Assembly: GCA_902464115.1 (NCBI GenBank)
Contig: CABQIF010000003.1
Coordinates: forward strand, 1 to 36,130
Reading direction: 5' to 3'
Length of the DNA: 36,130 bases
Origin: an uncultured Ruminococcus sp.
GTDB lineage: Bacteria; Bacillota; Clostridia; Oscillospirales; Ruminococcaceae
Position 1 is the stretch's first letter. Every line of letters begins with the position of its first letter. Below are positions 1 to 8,074 of this stretch, piece by piece. Position numbers and translations under genes: made by a program. The notes under the pieces are model-generated. The model was not told where the DNA came from, ran no database searches, and saw only the letters and a program-made list of their open reading frames with translations.

Positions 1-5
1 CGTCC

Positions 6-36
6 GGCAAAAGGGGGTTCCACCCCTGCTTTTGCC
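6..36. repeat. Long inverted repeat (hairpin) near left edge
   Basis: GGCAAAAG at 6-13 pairs with CTTTTGCC at 29-36, with an inner GGGG (14-17) and CCCC (23-26) stem around a TTCCA loop. No T-tract follows, so it is not a clear terminator of the gene to the left. It resembles the short dispersed palindromes common between genes in Ruminococcaceae and related Clostridia; that family assignment is from memory. Confidence 0.55.
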
Positions 37-65
37 TGCCAGCGTGCTGCAATTGCCCCGTTGCC

Positions 66-114
66 TTGTCTGAATTTGCAACCTTCATCCTTATCATTCA
101 ACTTTGTCTGAATT
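66..114. repeat. Direct repeat TTGTCTGAATT x2
   Basis: The 11-mer TTGTCTGAATT occurs at 66-76 and again at 104-114, a period of 38 bases. It lies in non-coding DNA between the hairpin at 6-36 and the hairpin cluster at 168-228. No function is recognised. Confidence 0.4.
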
Positions 115-167
115 GGAAAGTTTCAAAAAATGCAATTGCAGCAGGGAAAACAAGTTGCAAAATTCAA

Positions 168-228
168 TTTGCTTCGCAAATGTGGGCTACTCGCCCACAC
201 CTCGGCAGCATTTTTGAAAAACTGCTGC
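168..228. repeat. Cluster of three consecutive hairpins
   Basis: Three palindromes follow each other with almost no spacer: TTTGC/GCAAA (168-180, loop TTC), TGTGGGC/GCCCACA (181-199, loop TACTC) and GCAGCA/TGCTGC (205-228, arms extended by T5/A5). None has a terminator T-tract. The 1-369 stretch shows no credible gene: the open frames there have no ribosome binding site and overlap each other on both strands. The cluster may be a degenerate dispersed repeat. Confidence 0.5.
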
Positions 229-369
229 ACCGAAAAACTTTTTGGCTGCCTGCGGCTCGTACCCTACAACCCACCTCGAAAAAATCTTCCAAGAACCATT
301 CCACAAACTGCAATTCCTTTCAACACCGCAACCAAACCCCACTTTCCACAATCCCCCGCTTTTCTCCGG

Positions 370-398
370 TTGACAAATTTCCGGAAATCGCCTATAAT
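370..398 (+). promoter_or_regulatory. Consensus promoter for holB-ricT-queH
   Basis: TTGACA at 370-375 and TATAAT at 393-398 are separated by exactly 17 bases, a perfect housekeeping sigma match. It lies 45 bases ahead of the holB start, so transcription would begin near 405. Confidence 0.85.
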
Positions 399-442
399 AA
401 AGAGCGTACCCATCGAACAATTGTACGCAAGGAGGTTCGGCA

Positions 443-1411
443 ATGCTGCCCACTTTATACGGTAAAAAATCCCTTCAGATGACCTTGTCCCGTATGGCAA
501 GCGGCGAACGGCTTGCACAAAGTTTTTTATTTTATGGAGATGCCGGTTTAGGACGAAAAACCATCGCACATTGGTTTTCCGCCCTATTGCTCTGCGAACA
601 TCCCGAAAACGGACAGCCCTGCGGACACTGTAAATCCTGCCACAACCTGCAAAAAGACTGCCATCCAGATTTGATACTGGTTCCGCACAGCGGAAAACTG
701 GGCGGTTTTTCTGTGGAAACAGTACGGCAGATCTGCAGCAGCGTTTCCATTCCGCCGAACAACGGCAACCGCAAGGTCTATTTATTTTTGGACTGCGACC
801 AGATGGACGACCGTGCACAAAATCTCTTGCTGAAGCAGCTGGAAGAACCGCCAGCATATGCATTTTTTTTATTTACAGCATCTGCAAAAGATACGCTGCT
901 TTCCACGATTCGCTCCCGAATCCTCTCTTTCGGGCTGATTCCGTGTCAGCCGTCAGAAGTACAGGAAGCAGCCACGGCTCTTGGTATTCCAGATGCAGAT
1001 TTTCAGCGATTCCCCGGCAACATCGGGCAAACGCTTGCCTATGCCACAGATTCCAATCTGCAAACTGCCGTTGCTCGCATGGAAGATAGCATTCAAGCCT
1101 TGCAGCAGCACAATGAATATGCATTCCTAAAAGCAGTCGCCACCATTGGAAAAGACCGTCCACAAGCACGGTTTTTCCTCCAGCAACTGCGGCTCTATGT
1201 CCGGGACGTTTTAGTGCTGCACAATGATCCCTCTGCTGCAACGTGCAGCTGTGCACCGCAGCTGGCAAAGCAAGCGGCTCGGCAAACTGCCCAGCGACAA
1301 GGGCTGCTGCAATTTGAAACCATCCGCAAAGCAGAGCAGGCATTGCAGGCAAACGGTACTGTTCCACTGCTGCTGGCAACTCTGTGCGGAACGTGGATGC
1401 AGATTAGCTGA
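443..1411 (+). CDS. holB: DNA polymerase III subunit delta-prime
   Basis: This is the clamp-loader delta-prime subunit, part of the complex that loads the sliding clamp for chromosome replication. The 322-residue protein has an AAA+ fold. It has a P-loop-like GDAGLGRKT near residues 33-41, then four cysteines of the usual zinc module within CEHPENGQPCGHCKSC. The sensor region STIRSRIL carries Ile where many clamp-loader subunits have Cys (SRC). The LLKQLEEPP stretch is typical of the family. The start is set by AAGGAGG eight bases upstream of the ATG. It heads an operon with ricT 41 bases downstream. The same holB-ricT (yaaT) order is known from Bacillus, where tmk and yaaQ precede it; those would lie left of this window. 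Confidence 0.93.
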   Translation: MLPTLYGKKSLQMTLSRMASGERLAQSFLFYGDAGLGRKTIAHWFSALLLCEHPENGQPCGHCKSCHNLQKDCHPDLILVPHSGKLGGFSVETVRQICSSVSIPPNNGNRKVYLFLDCDQMDDRAQNLLLKQLEEPPAYAFFLFTASAKDTLLSTIRSRILSFGLIPCQPSEVQEAATALGIPDADFQRFPGNIGQTLAYATDSNLQTAVARMEDSIQALQQHNEYAFLKAVATIGKDRPQARFFLQQLRLYVRDVLVLHNDPSAATCSCAPQLAKQAARQTAQRQGLLQFETIRKAEQALQANGTVPLLLATLCGTWMQIS

Positions 1412-1452
1412 CCTTATTTTTTTATTTTTACCGACCTGAGAAAGGATTTTAT

Positions 1453-2310
1453 ATGATTGAAATCATCGGTGTCCGTTTCAAAGCAAACGGAAAAGTATAT
1501 TATTTCTCCCCCGGCGACCACCAGTTTCAAACAGGTGACCTTGTGGTCGTGGAAACGTCCAAAGGGACGGAATGTGGAGAAGTCACCATTCCCAACAAAA
1601 CCATTCAGCAATCTGCCGTTGTGCAGCCGCTGAAACAGATTCTGCGACCTGTCAACAAAGAGGATCGCAAAACACTGGAACAGAACCGCAAAAAAGAAAT
1701 TCGTGCGTTTCACATCTGCGAAGAAAAAATTGCGATGCGGAAACTCGAAATGAAACTGATTGAAGTAGAATGTGCGTTTGATAACAGCAAACTGCTGTTC
1801 TATTTTACCGCTGAAAATCGTGTGGATTTCCGGGATTTGGTCAAGGATTTGGCTGCAATTTTCCGCACACGCATTGAACTGCGTCAAATTGGCGTGCGGG
1901 ACAAGGCAAAAATTCTCGGCGGCATTGGCATTTGCGGACGGGAATTTTGCTGCAAAGGCTTTTTGTGCGAATTTCAGCCAGTTTCTATTAAAATGGCAAA
2001 GGAACAGGGACTTTCCCTCAACCCAGCAAAAATTTCCGGCTGCTGCGGCAGGTTGATGTGCTGCCTGAAACATGAACAGAACGTCTATGAAGAACTGCTC
2101 AAGATCACGCCAAAACTGAATGCGATGGTCGTTCTGCCGGATGGAAAAGTGGGAAAAGTTGTGGAATCCAACACTCTCACGGGCGACTTAAAAGTACAAG
2201 TGCCAGACAATGACGTGCCTGTAAAATGCAACCGCAGCGAGGTCAAACTTGCCAAAAAGAATCATCCTCGTTCGGAAGAATCCAAGGCAACCAGATCCAA
2301 AGAGGAGTAA
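1453..2310 (+). CDS. ricT: PSP1-domain protein RicT (YaaT)
   Basis: RicT belongs to the PSP1 family. In Bacillus the Y-complex (RicA, RicF, RicT) binds Fe-S clusters, modulates RNase Y processing of mRNAs, and affects sporulation and competence. The 285-residue protein has the PSP1 core and eight conserved cysteines in two clusters: C161, C166, C167, C172 and C197, C198, C203, C204. These match the iron-sulfur ligand pattern of the family. An AAAGGA ribosome site precedes the ATG. It sits between holB and queH, with only 6 bases before the queH start, so the three are almost certainly co-transcribed. RicA and RicF partners are not in the window. The C-terminal tail after about residue 265 is lysine-rich and probably disordered. 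Confidence 0.9.
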   Translation: MIEIIGVRFKANGKVYYFSPGDHQFQTGDLVVVETSKGTECGEVTIPNKTIQQSAVVQPLKQILRPVNKEDRKTLEQNRKKEIRAFHICEEKIAMRKLEMKLIEVECAFDNSKLLFYFTAENRVDFRDLVKDLAAIFRTRIELRQIGVRDKAKILGGIGICGREFCCKGFLCEFQPVSIKMAKEQGLSLNPAKISGCCGRLMCCLKHEQNVYEELLKITPKLNAMVVLPDGKVGKVVESNTLTGDLKVQVPDNDVPVKCNRSEVKLAKKNHPRSEESKATRSKEE

Positions 2311-2316
2311 TGCCCC

Positions 2317-2952
2317 ATGCAAACCCCACCCAAACCCAACTATCAACGGGAGTTGGAACAGACGCTCTCCACCATTCCAGCTGGAACAAAACCACACTTG
2401 TTCCTGCATGCCTGCTGTGCACCGTGCAGCAGCTATGTACTGGAATATCTGAGCCGTTATTTTACGATCACCATCTATTTTTATAACCCCAACATCATGC
2501 CGGAAGCGGAATTTTCCCATCGGCTCGCCGAACTGCGACGGCTCTTGCAGGAAATGCCGCTGGAAGGAACGGTTTCTGTTGTTGCCGGAACATGGGAACC
2601 AGAACGGTTTCTATCGCTGGCAAAGGGACACGAACATGAACCAGAACGAGGCGAACGCTGTCAACGCTGCATTCGCCTGCGGCTGGAACAGACCATGCAG
2701 GCGGCAAAAGCTGCCCATGCGGATTTTGTCACCACAACGCTTTCCATCAGTCCGCACAAAGATGCAAGTTTCATCAATCAGTGCGGTGCAGAGCTATCAA
2801 AGCAATTTGATGTCCCGTGGTTATATGCAGATTTCAAGAAAAAGGGCGGTTATCAGCGTTCGATCGCACTGTCCCGCCAATATGACTTGTATCGGCAGGA
2901 TTTCTGCGGCTGTGTATTCTCCGCCGCAAACCGTCATGCAGCCTCTCATTAA
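2317..2952 (+). CDS. queH: Epoxyqueuosine reductase QueH
   Basis: QueH (formerly DUF208) reduces epoxyqueuosine to queuosine in the anticodon wobble position of tRNAs. It is the non-homologous replacement of QueG. The 211-residue length is normal. The diagnostic cysteines are visible: HACCAPC (C33, C34, C37), ERCQRC (C115, C118) and YRQDFCGCVFS (C197, C199). Known QueH proteins use such residues for a [4Fe-4S] cluster and a second metal site. An AGAGGAG ribosome site inside the end of ricT supports the chosen ATG. It is the last gene of the holB-ricT-queH unit and is followed by a hairpin at 2967-2986. No other queuosine gene is seen in the window. Confidence 0.92.
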   Translation: MQTPPKPNYQRELEQTLSTIPAGTKPHLFLHACCAPCSSYVLEYLSRYFTITIYFYNPNIMPEAEFSHRLAELRRLLQEMPLEGTVSVVAGTWEPERFLSLAKGHEHEPERGERCQRCIRLRLEQTMQAAKAAHADFVTTTLSISPHKDASFINQCGAELSKQFDVPWLYADFKKKGGYQRSIALSRQYDLYRQDFCGCVFSAANRHAASH

Positions 2953-2966
2953 GTACCGAAAAAAGT

Positions 2967-2986
2967 GCGGCTTTTGCCGCCTTTTT
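2967..2986 (+). terminator. Intrinsic terminator after queH
   Basis: GCGGC (2967-2971) and GCCGC (2976-2980) form a short GC stem with a TTTT loop, followed by a T5 tract at 2982-2986. It lies 15 bases after the queH stop codon. Confidence 0.65.
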
Positions 2987-3027
2987 CCATGTCACCCCTG
3001 TTTCCCGGAGATTCTCAAAAAATTTGC

Positions 3028-3056
3028 TTGCAATTGCACGGGAAACATAGTATAAT
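3028..3056 (+). promoter_or_regulatory. Promoter of pyrG
   Basis: TTGCAA (3028-3033) and TATAAT (3051-3056) with 17-base spacing. Transcription would start near 3063, giving a leader of about 38 bases. No GGG-run start or attenuator hairpin of the Bacillus pyrG type is seen. Confidence 0.78.
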
Positions 3057-3100
3057 AAGAAAGAACAGGAATATTTGTATCGCTTTGGAGGAATTAACGT

Positions 3101-4720
3101 ATGCCAAAATATGTATTTGTTACCGGCGGTGTCGTTTCCGGTCTGGGAAAAGGCATCACTGCTGCTTCACTCGGTCGTCTGCTGAAAGCACGAGGATACC
3201 GGGTAACCATTCAAAAGTTTGACCCGTATATCAACGTAGACCCCGGCACGATGAGCCCGTATCAGCACGGTGAAGTCTTCGTTACCGATGACGGTGCAGA
3301 AACCGACCTCGACCTCGGACACTACGAACGTTTCATTGATGAAAATCTTTCCATCAACAGCAATGTTACCACCGGTAAAATCTACTGGACGGTACTGAAT
3401 AAGGAACGCCGTGGCGACTATCTGGGCGGTACGGTTCAGGTGATTCCACACATCACCAACGAAATCAAAGAACGCATTTATCGGGTCGGCAAGAACTCCG
3501 ATACGGACGTTGTTATCACTGAAATCGGCGGCACGGTCGGCGACATCGAAAGCACCCCGTTCCTGGAAGCCATCCGGCAGTTTGTTGCCGAAGTGGGCAG
3601 ACAGAACGCCATGTACATCCATGTTACCCTCGTTCCGTATATTTCCGGCTCGAACGAACTGAAGTCCAAGCCAACACAGCACTCCGTAAAGGAACTGCTC
3701 TCCATCGGCATTCAACCAAACGTGATCGTTTGCAGAACCGAACAGGAAATCCCGAAGGAAATGGCAAAGAAAATCAGCTTGTTCTGCAATGTTCGGGAAG
3801 AAGACATTATTCAGAACATGACCGCTCCGTCCCTGTATGATGTTCCAATGATGCTGGAACAGGAAGGTCTGGCAGCCTGTGTTTGTCATCACCTCGGTCT
3901 GGAAAACCGCACACCGGATCTGACCGAATGGATTCAGATGACCGAACGCCAGAAGCAGGCAACCGAACAGGTTACGATTGGTCTGGTCGGCAAGTATGTT
4001 GCCCTGCCAGATGCATATCTGTCCGTTGCAGAAGCACTGCGGCACGGCGGTATCCCGAATGATGTCAAGGTGGAGATTCTCTGGATCGACTCCGAAAAGA
4101 TCACCGGTGCAACCGTTGCAGAAACCTTGAAGGACTGCGATGGTATCATCGTTCCGGGCGGTTTTGGCGACCGTGGCATTGAAGGTATGATCACTGCCAT
4201 TGAATATGCAAGAGAAAATCAGATCCCAATGTTTGGCATCTGTCTGGGCATGCAGATGGCAGTTGTGGAATTTGCACGGCACTGTGCTGGTCTGCCAGAT
4301 GCAAACTCTTCAGAATTTCTGCCGGAAGGCACACAGAATGTCATCGACATCATGGAAGATCAGAAGGATATTACCAACCTCGGCGGCACGATGCGGCTGG
4401 GTCTGTATCCGTGTAAGCTGACCGATGGTGCAAAGGTTCGCTCAGTTTATGGCGAAGAACTGATTTATGAACGCCATCGTCATCGGTTTGAATTCAACAA
4501 CGCATTCCGCCGTCAGCTCACAGAAAGCGGCTTGCAGCTGGCTGGTATTTCTCCAGATGGCAAGCTGGTCGAGATCGTAGAACTGCCGAGCCATCCGTGG
4601 TTCATCGGCGTACAGTTCCATCCGGAATTCAAATCCCGTCCGAACAAGCCGCACAAGCTGTTTACCTCATTTATCGCAGCAGCTTTGCAGCAGAAGCGGA
4701 AAGCAGAAACGGAATCCTAA
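3101..4720 (+). CDS. pyrG: CTP synthase
   Basis: CTP synthase makes CTP from UTP, ATP and glutamine in the cytoplasm. The 539-residue protein is full length. The N-terminal synthetase domain begins MPKYVFVTGG and carries the P-loop region GVVSGLGKG plus EIGGTVGDIES. The C-terminal class I glutamine amidotransferase domain has the nucleophile Cys381 in GICLGMQ and the His507/Glu509 pair in FHPEF. GGAGG nine bases before the ATG supports the start. The gene has its own promoter and a strong hairpin at 4791-4819 downstream, so it appears monocistronic unless transcription reads through into the response regulator. Confidence 0.97.
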   Translation: MPKYVFVTGGVVSGLGKGITAASLGRLLKARGYRVTIQKFDPYINVDPGTMSPYQHGEVFVTDDGAETDLDLGHYERFIDENLSINSNVTTGKIYWTVLNKERRGDYLGGTVQVIPHITNEIKERIYRVGKNSDTDVVITEIGGTVGDIESTPFLEAIRQFVAEVGRQNAMYIHVTLVPYISGSNELKSKPTQHSVKELLSIGIQPNVIVCRTEQEIPKEMAKKISLFCNVREEDIIQNMTAPSLYDVPMMLEQEGLAACVCHHLGLENRTPDLTEWIQMTERQKQATEQVTIGLVGKYVALPDAYLSVAEALRHGGIPNDVKVEILWIDSEKITGATVAETLKDCDGIIVPGGFGDRGIEGMITAIEYARENQIPMFGICLGMQMAVVEFARHCAGLPDANSSEFLPEGTQNVIDIMEDQKDITNLGGTMRLGLYPCKLTDGAKVRSVYGEELIYERHRHRFEFNNAFRRQLTESGLQLAGISPDGKLVEIVELPSHPWFIGVQFHPEFKSRPNKPHKLFTSFIAAALQQKRKAETES

Positions 4721-4790
4721 TTTCGCAAAGGCGGCAATTTTTTTTGCAGCAGCGGCAAAATAGATGTGCAGCGATTCTCTGCAAAAAATC

Positions 4791-4819
4791 AAAAACCGTC
4801 CGATTTTCGGGCGGTTTTT
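4791..4819 (+). terminator. Terminator hairpin between pyrG and response regulator
   Basis: AAAAACCGTCCGA (4791-4803) is complementary to TCGGGCGGTTTTT (4807-4819) around a TTT loop, with one G-T pair. The T5 tract makes it a good intrinsic terminator for pyrG. It ends only 13 bases before the ribosome site of the next gene, and no promoter is visible between the two, so it could also act as an attenuator. Confidence 0.8.
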
Positions 4820-4849
4820 GCGTAGAAACAGAAAGGAGGCAAGATACAA

Positions 4850-5530
4850 ATGTATCGTTTGCTGGTAGTCGATGATGAAGCAAATATCCGGAACGTCGTT
4901 CGGGAATATGCTGAGTTTGAAGAATATGAAGTGACAGAGGCAGAAAATGGCATGGAAGCCGTTGCCCTCTGTCGGGAACAGGACTTTGACCTGATTATTA
5001 TGGATGTTATGATGCCAAGACTGGACGGCTTTTCCGCCTGCAAGGAAATCAAAAAGCGGAAAAATATTCCTGTCATTATGCTTTCCGCCCGTGGAGAAGA
5101 ATATGACAAGCTGTTTGGCTTTGAACTGGGCATTGATGACTATGTGGTGAAGCCATTCTCGCCGAAAGAACTGATGGCAAGAGTAAAAGCCGTTCTGAAT
5201 CGGCATCACGCCACCGCAGAGCAGGTTTCTGACCAGCGACTGAAATTCGAGGGACTGGAAATTGACCTTGCTGGTCGGGAAGTCTATGTGGACGGACAGC
5301 GGGCAACCATGACACCAAAAGAATACGACCTGCTGTTCTATCTGGTAAAGAATAAGGGATTGGCACTTTCGAGAGATAAACTGCTCGAAGCGGTTTGGGG
5401 ATATGATTTCTTTGGAGATGACCGCACTGTCGATACACACATTAAAATGCTGCGTGGCAGTCTTGGGGTATATCGAAAATTCATCGTGACCTTGAGAGGA
5501 ATGGGATATAAATTTGATCCGGATGCCTAA
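4850..5530 (+). CDS. OmpR/PhoB-family response regulator
   Basis: This is a cytoplasmic DNA-binding response regulator of 226 residues. The receiver domain (1-115) has the acidic pair D8/D9, phospho-acceptor D52 in IIMDVMMP, S79 in the switch position and K101 in YVVKPF. A winged-helix OmpR-type effector domain follows (about 130-224), with the recognition region DDRTVDTHIKMLR. AAGGAGG ten bases upstream sets the ATG start. The sensor kinase gene overlaps its 3' end, so they form a co-translated pair. A terminator-like hairpin lies just before the gene and no separate promoter is evident. The regulon is unknown; resemblance to PhoP/ResD-type regulators is only at family level. Confidence 0.93.
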   Translation: MYRLLVVDDEANIRNVVREYAEFEEYEVTEAENGMEAVALCREQDFDLIIMDVMMPRLDGFSACKEIKKRKNIPVIMLSARGEEYDKLFGFELGIDDYVVKPFSPKELMARVKAVLNRHHATAEQVSDQRLKFEGLEIDLAGREVYVDGQRATMTPKEYDLLFYLVKNKGLALSRDKLLEAVWGYDFFGDDRTVDTHIKMLRGSLGVYRKFIVTLRGMGYKFDPDA

Positions 5531-7022
5531 TCTCCAGATGGAACGGAACTTGACCATCCGTGTAAAAATCTGGCTGTTTTTTATGATGTTTGTCTGCATT
5601 GTCTTCATCCTGATGTGGATTTTGCAGGTGGTCTTTTTAGAACGCTTTTATGAGGCGTTTAAAATTGCAGATATTGCAAAATCTGCAAAAATTCTCACGC
5701 AATCCTGCCGACTGGATAATTTCTCTGCCATTGCCGAAGACCAGGCGATGCGGAACGAAATGTGTATTTCTATCCTGAACACAGACGGCGAAGAAACTTA
5801 TCAGCACTGCGTTTCTGCACAGAAGTGCCTGCTCCACAATGACCAGGACGTTTATTTCTTCTTGATGGACTTGAAACGCAGCGATAGTGGTTATATCTGC
5901 CGTTCTATCTACAACGAACAACTGCAAACCCAGACGGTTGTCTATGGTAACTGGATTCTGGACAGCGATACGAATGAAGTCGTTGGCTATCTGCTGTTAA
6001 ATTCCCGCTTAGTGCCGGTACAGTCCACGGTTTCTATTTTACAGCGGCAAACGATGATCATTACCATTGCAATGGCGTTTTTCGGCTGTATTCTGTCGTT
6101 CTTAGCAGCAACGCATATTGGCGTTCCCATCACTCGCCTGACTCGTTCCGCAAAGCGGCTGGCTCATGGCGACTATGAAACAAAATTCGAGGGCGGCGGC
6201 TGTGCAGAAGTTGACGAACTGGCGGAGGCATTGACCTATGCCGAACACGAACTCTCCCGCACAGACGAAATGCAGCGAGATTTGATTGCAAACGTGTCCC
6301 ACGATATGCGAACACCACTCACCATGATGAAAGCGTATGCAGAAATGATTCGGGACTTGTCCGGCAACAATCCGGAAAAACGAGCCAAACATTTGCAAGT
6401 CATCATTGAGGAAACTGACCGGCTCTCCCTGCTGGTCAACGATATGTTAGACTTATCCAAGCTGGAAAGCGGCACGAAAAAGCTGGAATTTACCACATTT
6501 GACATCTCTCAGCGACTGACGGAAATTGCAAACCGCTATCAGGGCATTTCCGAACAGATGGGGTATCATCTCCATTTCACGCCGGATGCTCCCCGGATGG
6601 TCTGCTGTGATGCCGGAGCAATTGAACGGGTTATCTGCAACCTCATCAACAACGCCATCAACTACACATCCAAGGAGGACAAACAAGTCTTTCTGCGACA
6701 AGTCAACCAGCCGGATTGTGTCCGAATTGAAGTGCGAGATACAGGCGATGGCATTGAGGAAGATAAAATCAAGCTGATTTTCGACAAATATTACCGCTCT
6801 GAAAATCACAAACGGGAAGTGGTTGGAACAGGGTTAGGGCTGTCGATTGTCAAAGCCATTTTAAAGCTGCACAACTATGACTACGGTGTCAACAGCAAGT
6901 TGGGCGAAGGATCTACGTTCTGGTTCGCCATCCGAACCGACCAACAGTCTGCCCCGGAAACAACGCCTGCAACTGCACTGACAGAATCCAAAAAAGGAGT
7001 CGACCATGCCAAATCTGAATAA
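5523..7022 (+). CDS. Membrane sensor histidine kinase
   Basis: The partner kinase of the preceding regulator, about 499 residues. It has a first membrane segment near residues 15-38, an extracytoplasmic sensor region of about 140 residues that matches no sensor domain I recognise, a second membrane segment near 177-197, a HAMP linker, a HisKA domain with the phospho-acceptor histidine in NVSHDMRTPL (about residue 260) and a HATPase domain with CNLINNAINYT, VRDTGDGI and GTGLGLSIVKA. The start is uncertain: the frame is open to a TTG at 5514, which is better spaced to the GAGAGGA at 5494-5500, while the ATG at 5523 overlaps the regulator stop by 8 bases. A later ATG lies at 5538. The 3' end overlaps the methyltransferase gene by 17 bases. 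Confidence 0.92.
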   Translation: MPNLQMERNLTIRVKIWLFFMMFVCIVFILMWILQVVFLERFYEAFKIADIAKSAKILTQSCRLDNFSAIAEDQAMRNEMCISILNTDGEETYQHCVSAQKCLLHNDQDVYFFLMDLKRSDSGYICRSIYNEQLQTQTVVYGNWILDSDTNEVVGYLLLNSRLVPVQSTVSILQRQTMIITIAMAFFGCILSFLAATHIGVPITRLTRSAKRLAHGDYETKFEGGGCAEVDELAEALTYAEHELSRTDEMQRDLIANVSHDMRTPLTMMKAYAEMIRDLSGNNPEKRAKHLQVIIEETDRLSLLVNDMLDLSKLESGTKKLEFTTFDISQRLTEIANRYQGISEQMGYHLHFTPDAPRMVCCDAGAIERVICNLINNAINYTSKEDKQVFLRQVNQPDCVRIEVRDTGDGIEEDKIKLIFDKYYRSENHKREVVGTGLGLSIVKAILKLHNYDYGVNSKLGEGSTFWFAIRTDQQSAPETTPATALTESKKGVDHAKSE

Positions 7023-7929
7023 TCTTCCGCCATACCTATTAGAACGGCTTTCCGCCTGCTACTCGCAGGAGCAGACCGACCGCATTTGTGCTGGTTATGC
7101 GACACAGCGTGCCGTATCATTTCGGGTCAACACGCTGAAGGCAACCGTTCCGGCAGTGCTAGAACAGCTGCAAACCGCTGGCATTGGCACTGTTCCGGTT
7201 GCATGGAGTGAAACTGCCTTTTTCTGTACAGATTCCGCCACAGAAGCACAGCTACAGGCTTTACCCTGCTATGAAAATGGGGAAATCTACCTGCAAAGTC
7301 TTTCCTCGATGCTGCCACCGATTGTGTTGCAGCCGCAGCCCAAACAGGAAATTTTAGACATGACGGCTGCTCCTGGCGGAAAAACTACCCAGATGGCAGC
7401 CATGACCCAGAATCAAGCCAATATCATGGCGTGTGAACTGCATGCGATTCGGGCAGAAAAACTCAAGTACAACGTGGAAAAGCAGGGAGCAAAACGGGTG
7501 ACGGTTTCCGTAACAGATGCACGCCGACTCAGCCCGTATTTTTCTTTCGACCGGATTTTGCTGGATGCTCCATGCAGCGGCAGCGGAACGCTCTCCCTGC
7601 ATACCGGAGCAGGGCTGCAAAATTTCTCTCCGGCTTTGGTACAGAAAACCGTCAAGGCACAGCGTGCCCTACTGAAAAAAGCAGTATCTCTGCTGAAGAA
7701 AAATCAGGAGATGGTCTATTCCACCTGCTCCATCCTGCCGGAGGAAAACGAAGAACAGGTTGCAGCGATTTTAAAGACCGGACAAGTGGAACTGCTACCC
7801 ATTGCATTTCCAGGCATGGAAACGCTGCCATTGCTGCAAAGTCGATTTGCAGCAACGCTGTGTGTTTGCCCAGATGCCCAATATGAAGGCTTTTTTGTTG
7901 CAAAGCTGCGGAAAAAAGCCAACGGATAA
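7006..7929 (+). CDS. RsmB/NOP-family rRNA (cytosine-C5) methyltransferase
   Basis: A SAM-dependent RNA m5C methyltransferase of the NOL1/NOP2/Sun group, probably acting on 16S rRNA. The 307-residue protein has an N-terminal pre-catalytic domain, the SAM-binding DMTAAPGGKT motif (118-127) and two catalytic cysteines: C190 in DAPCSGSG, expected to assist product release, and C241 in YSTCSILPEEN, expected to be the nucleophile. It is short for RsmF-type enzymes and lacks the C-terminal RNA-binding extension. An AAAAAAGGAG site inside the kinase gene and a 17-base overlap indicate translational coupling to the two-component genes. The functional link to that pair is unclear and may be only operon packing. 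RsmB versus RsmF identity cannot be settled by eye. Confidence 0.9.
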   Translation: MPNLNNLPPYLLERLSACYSQEQTDRICAGYATQRAVSFRVNTLKATVPAVLEQLQTAGIGTVPVAWSETAFFCTDSATEAQLQALPCYENGEIYLQSLSSMLPPIVLQPQPKQEILDMTAAPGGKTTQMAAMTQNQANIMACELHAIRAEKLKYNVEKQGAKRVTVSVTDARRLSPYFSFDRILLDAPCSGSGTLSLHTGAGLQNFSPALVQKTVKAQRALLKKAVSLLKKNQEMVYSTCSILPEENEEQVAAILKTGQVELLPIAFPGMETLPLLQSRFAATLCVCPDAQYEGFFVAKLRKKANG

Positions 7930-7952
7930 ATTGCAAAGAAAACGGAATTTGC

Positions 7953-7998
7953 GATGAAAAACCCTTGTTGTCGATTTGGCAACAGGGGTTTTTTCATC
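7953..7998 (+). terminator. Terminator after the methyltransferase gene
   Basis: GATGAAAAA-CCCTTGTTG on the left pairs with CAACAGGGG-TTTTTTCATC on the right around a TCGATTTGG loop. The T6 tract ends the + transcript; the A-rich left arm could serve the opposite strand as well. Confidence 0.85.
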
Positions 7999-8007
7999 TT
8001 ATAAAAC

Positions 8008-8051
8008 AAAAAGACGACATACAAAAATTTCTCCTTGGATGCCGTCTTTTT
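8008..8051 (-). terminator. Terminator of the UDP-sugar pyrophosphorylase gene
   Basis: AAAAAGACGACAT (8008-8020) and ATGCCGTCTTTTT (8039-8051) form a stem with one mismatch. Read on the minus strand it ends in T5 about 25 bases beyond the stop codon at 8075. Confidence 0.75.
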
Positions 8052-8074
8052 TCTCTTATTTCAACAATATTTAC

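Noticed and set aside
264..863. Minus-strand open frame of 199 codons covering the holB promoter
   Set aside because: It overlaps holB on the opposite strand, has no ribosome site and no recognisable domain.
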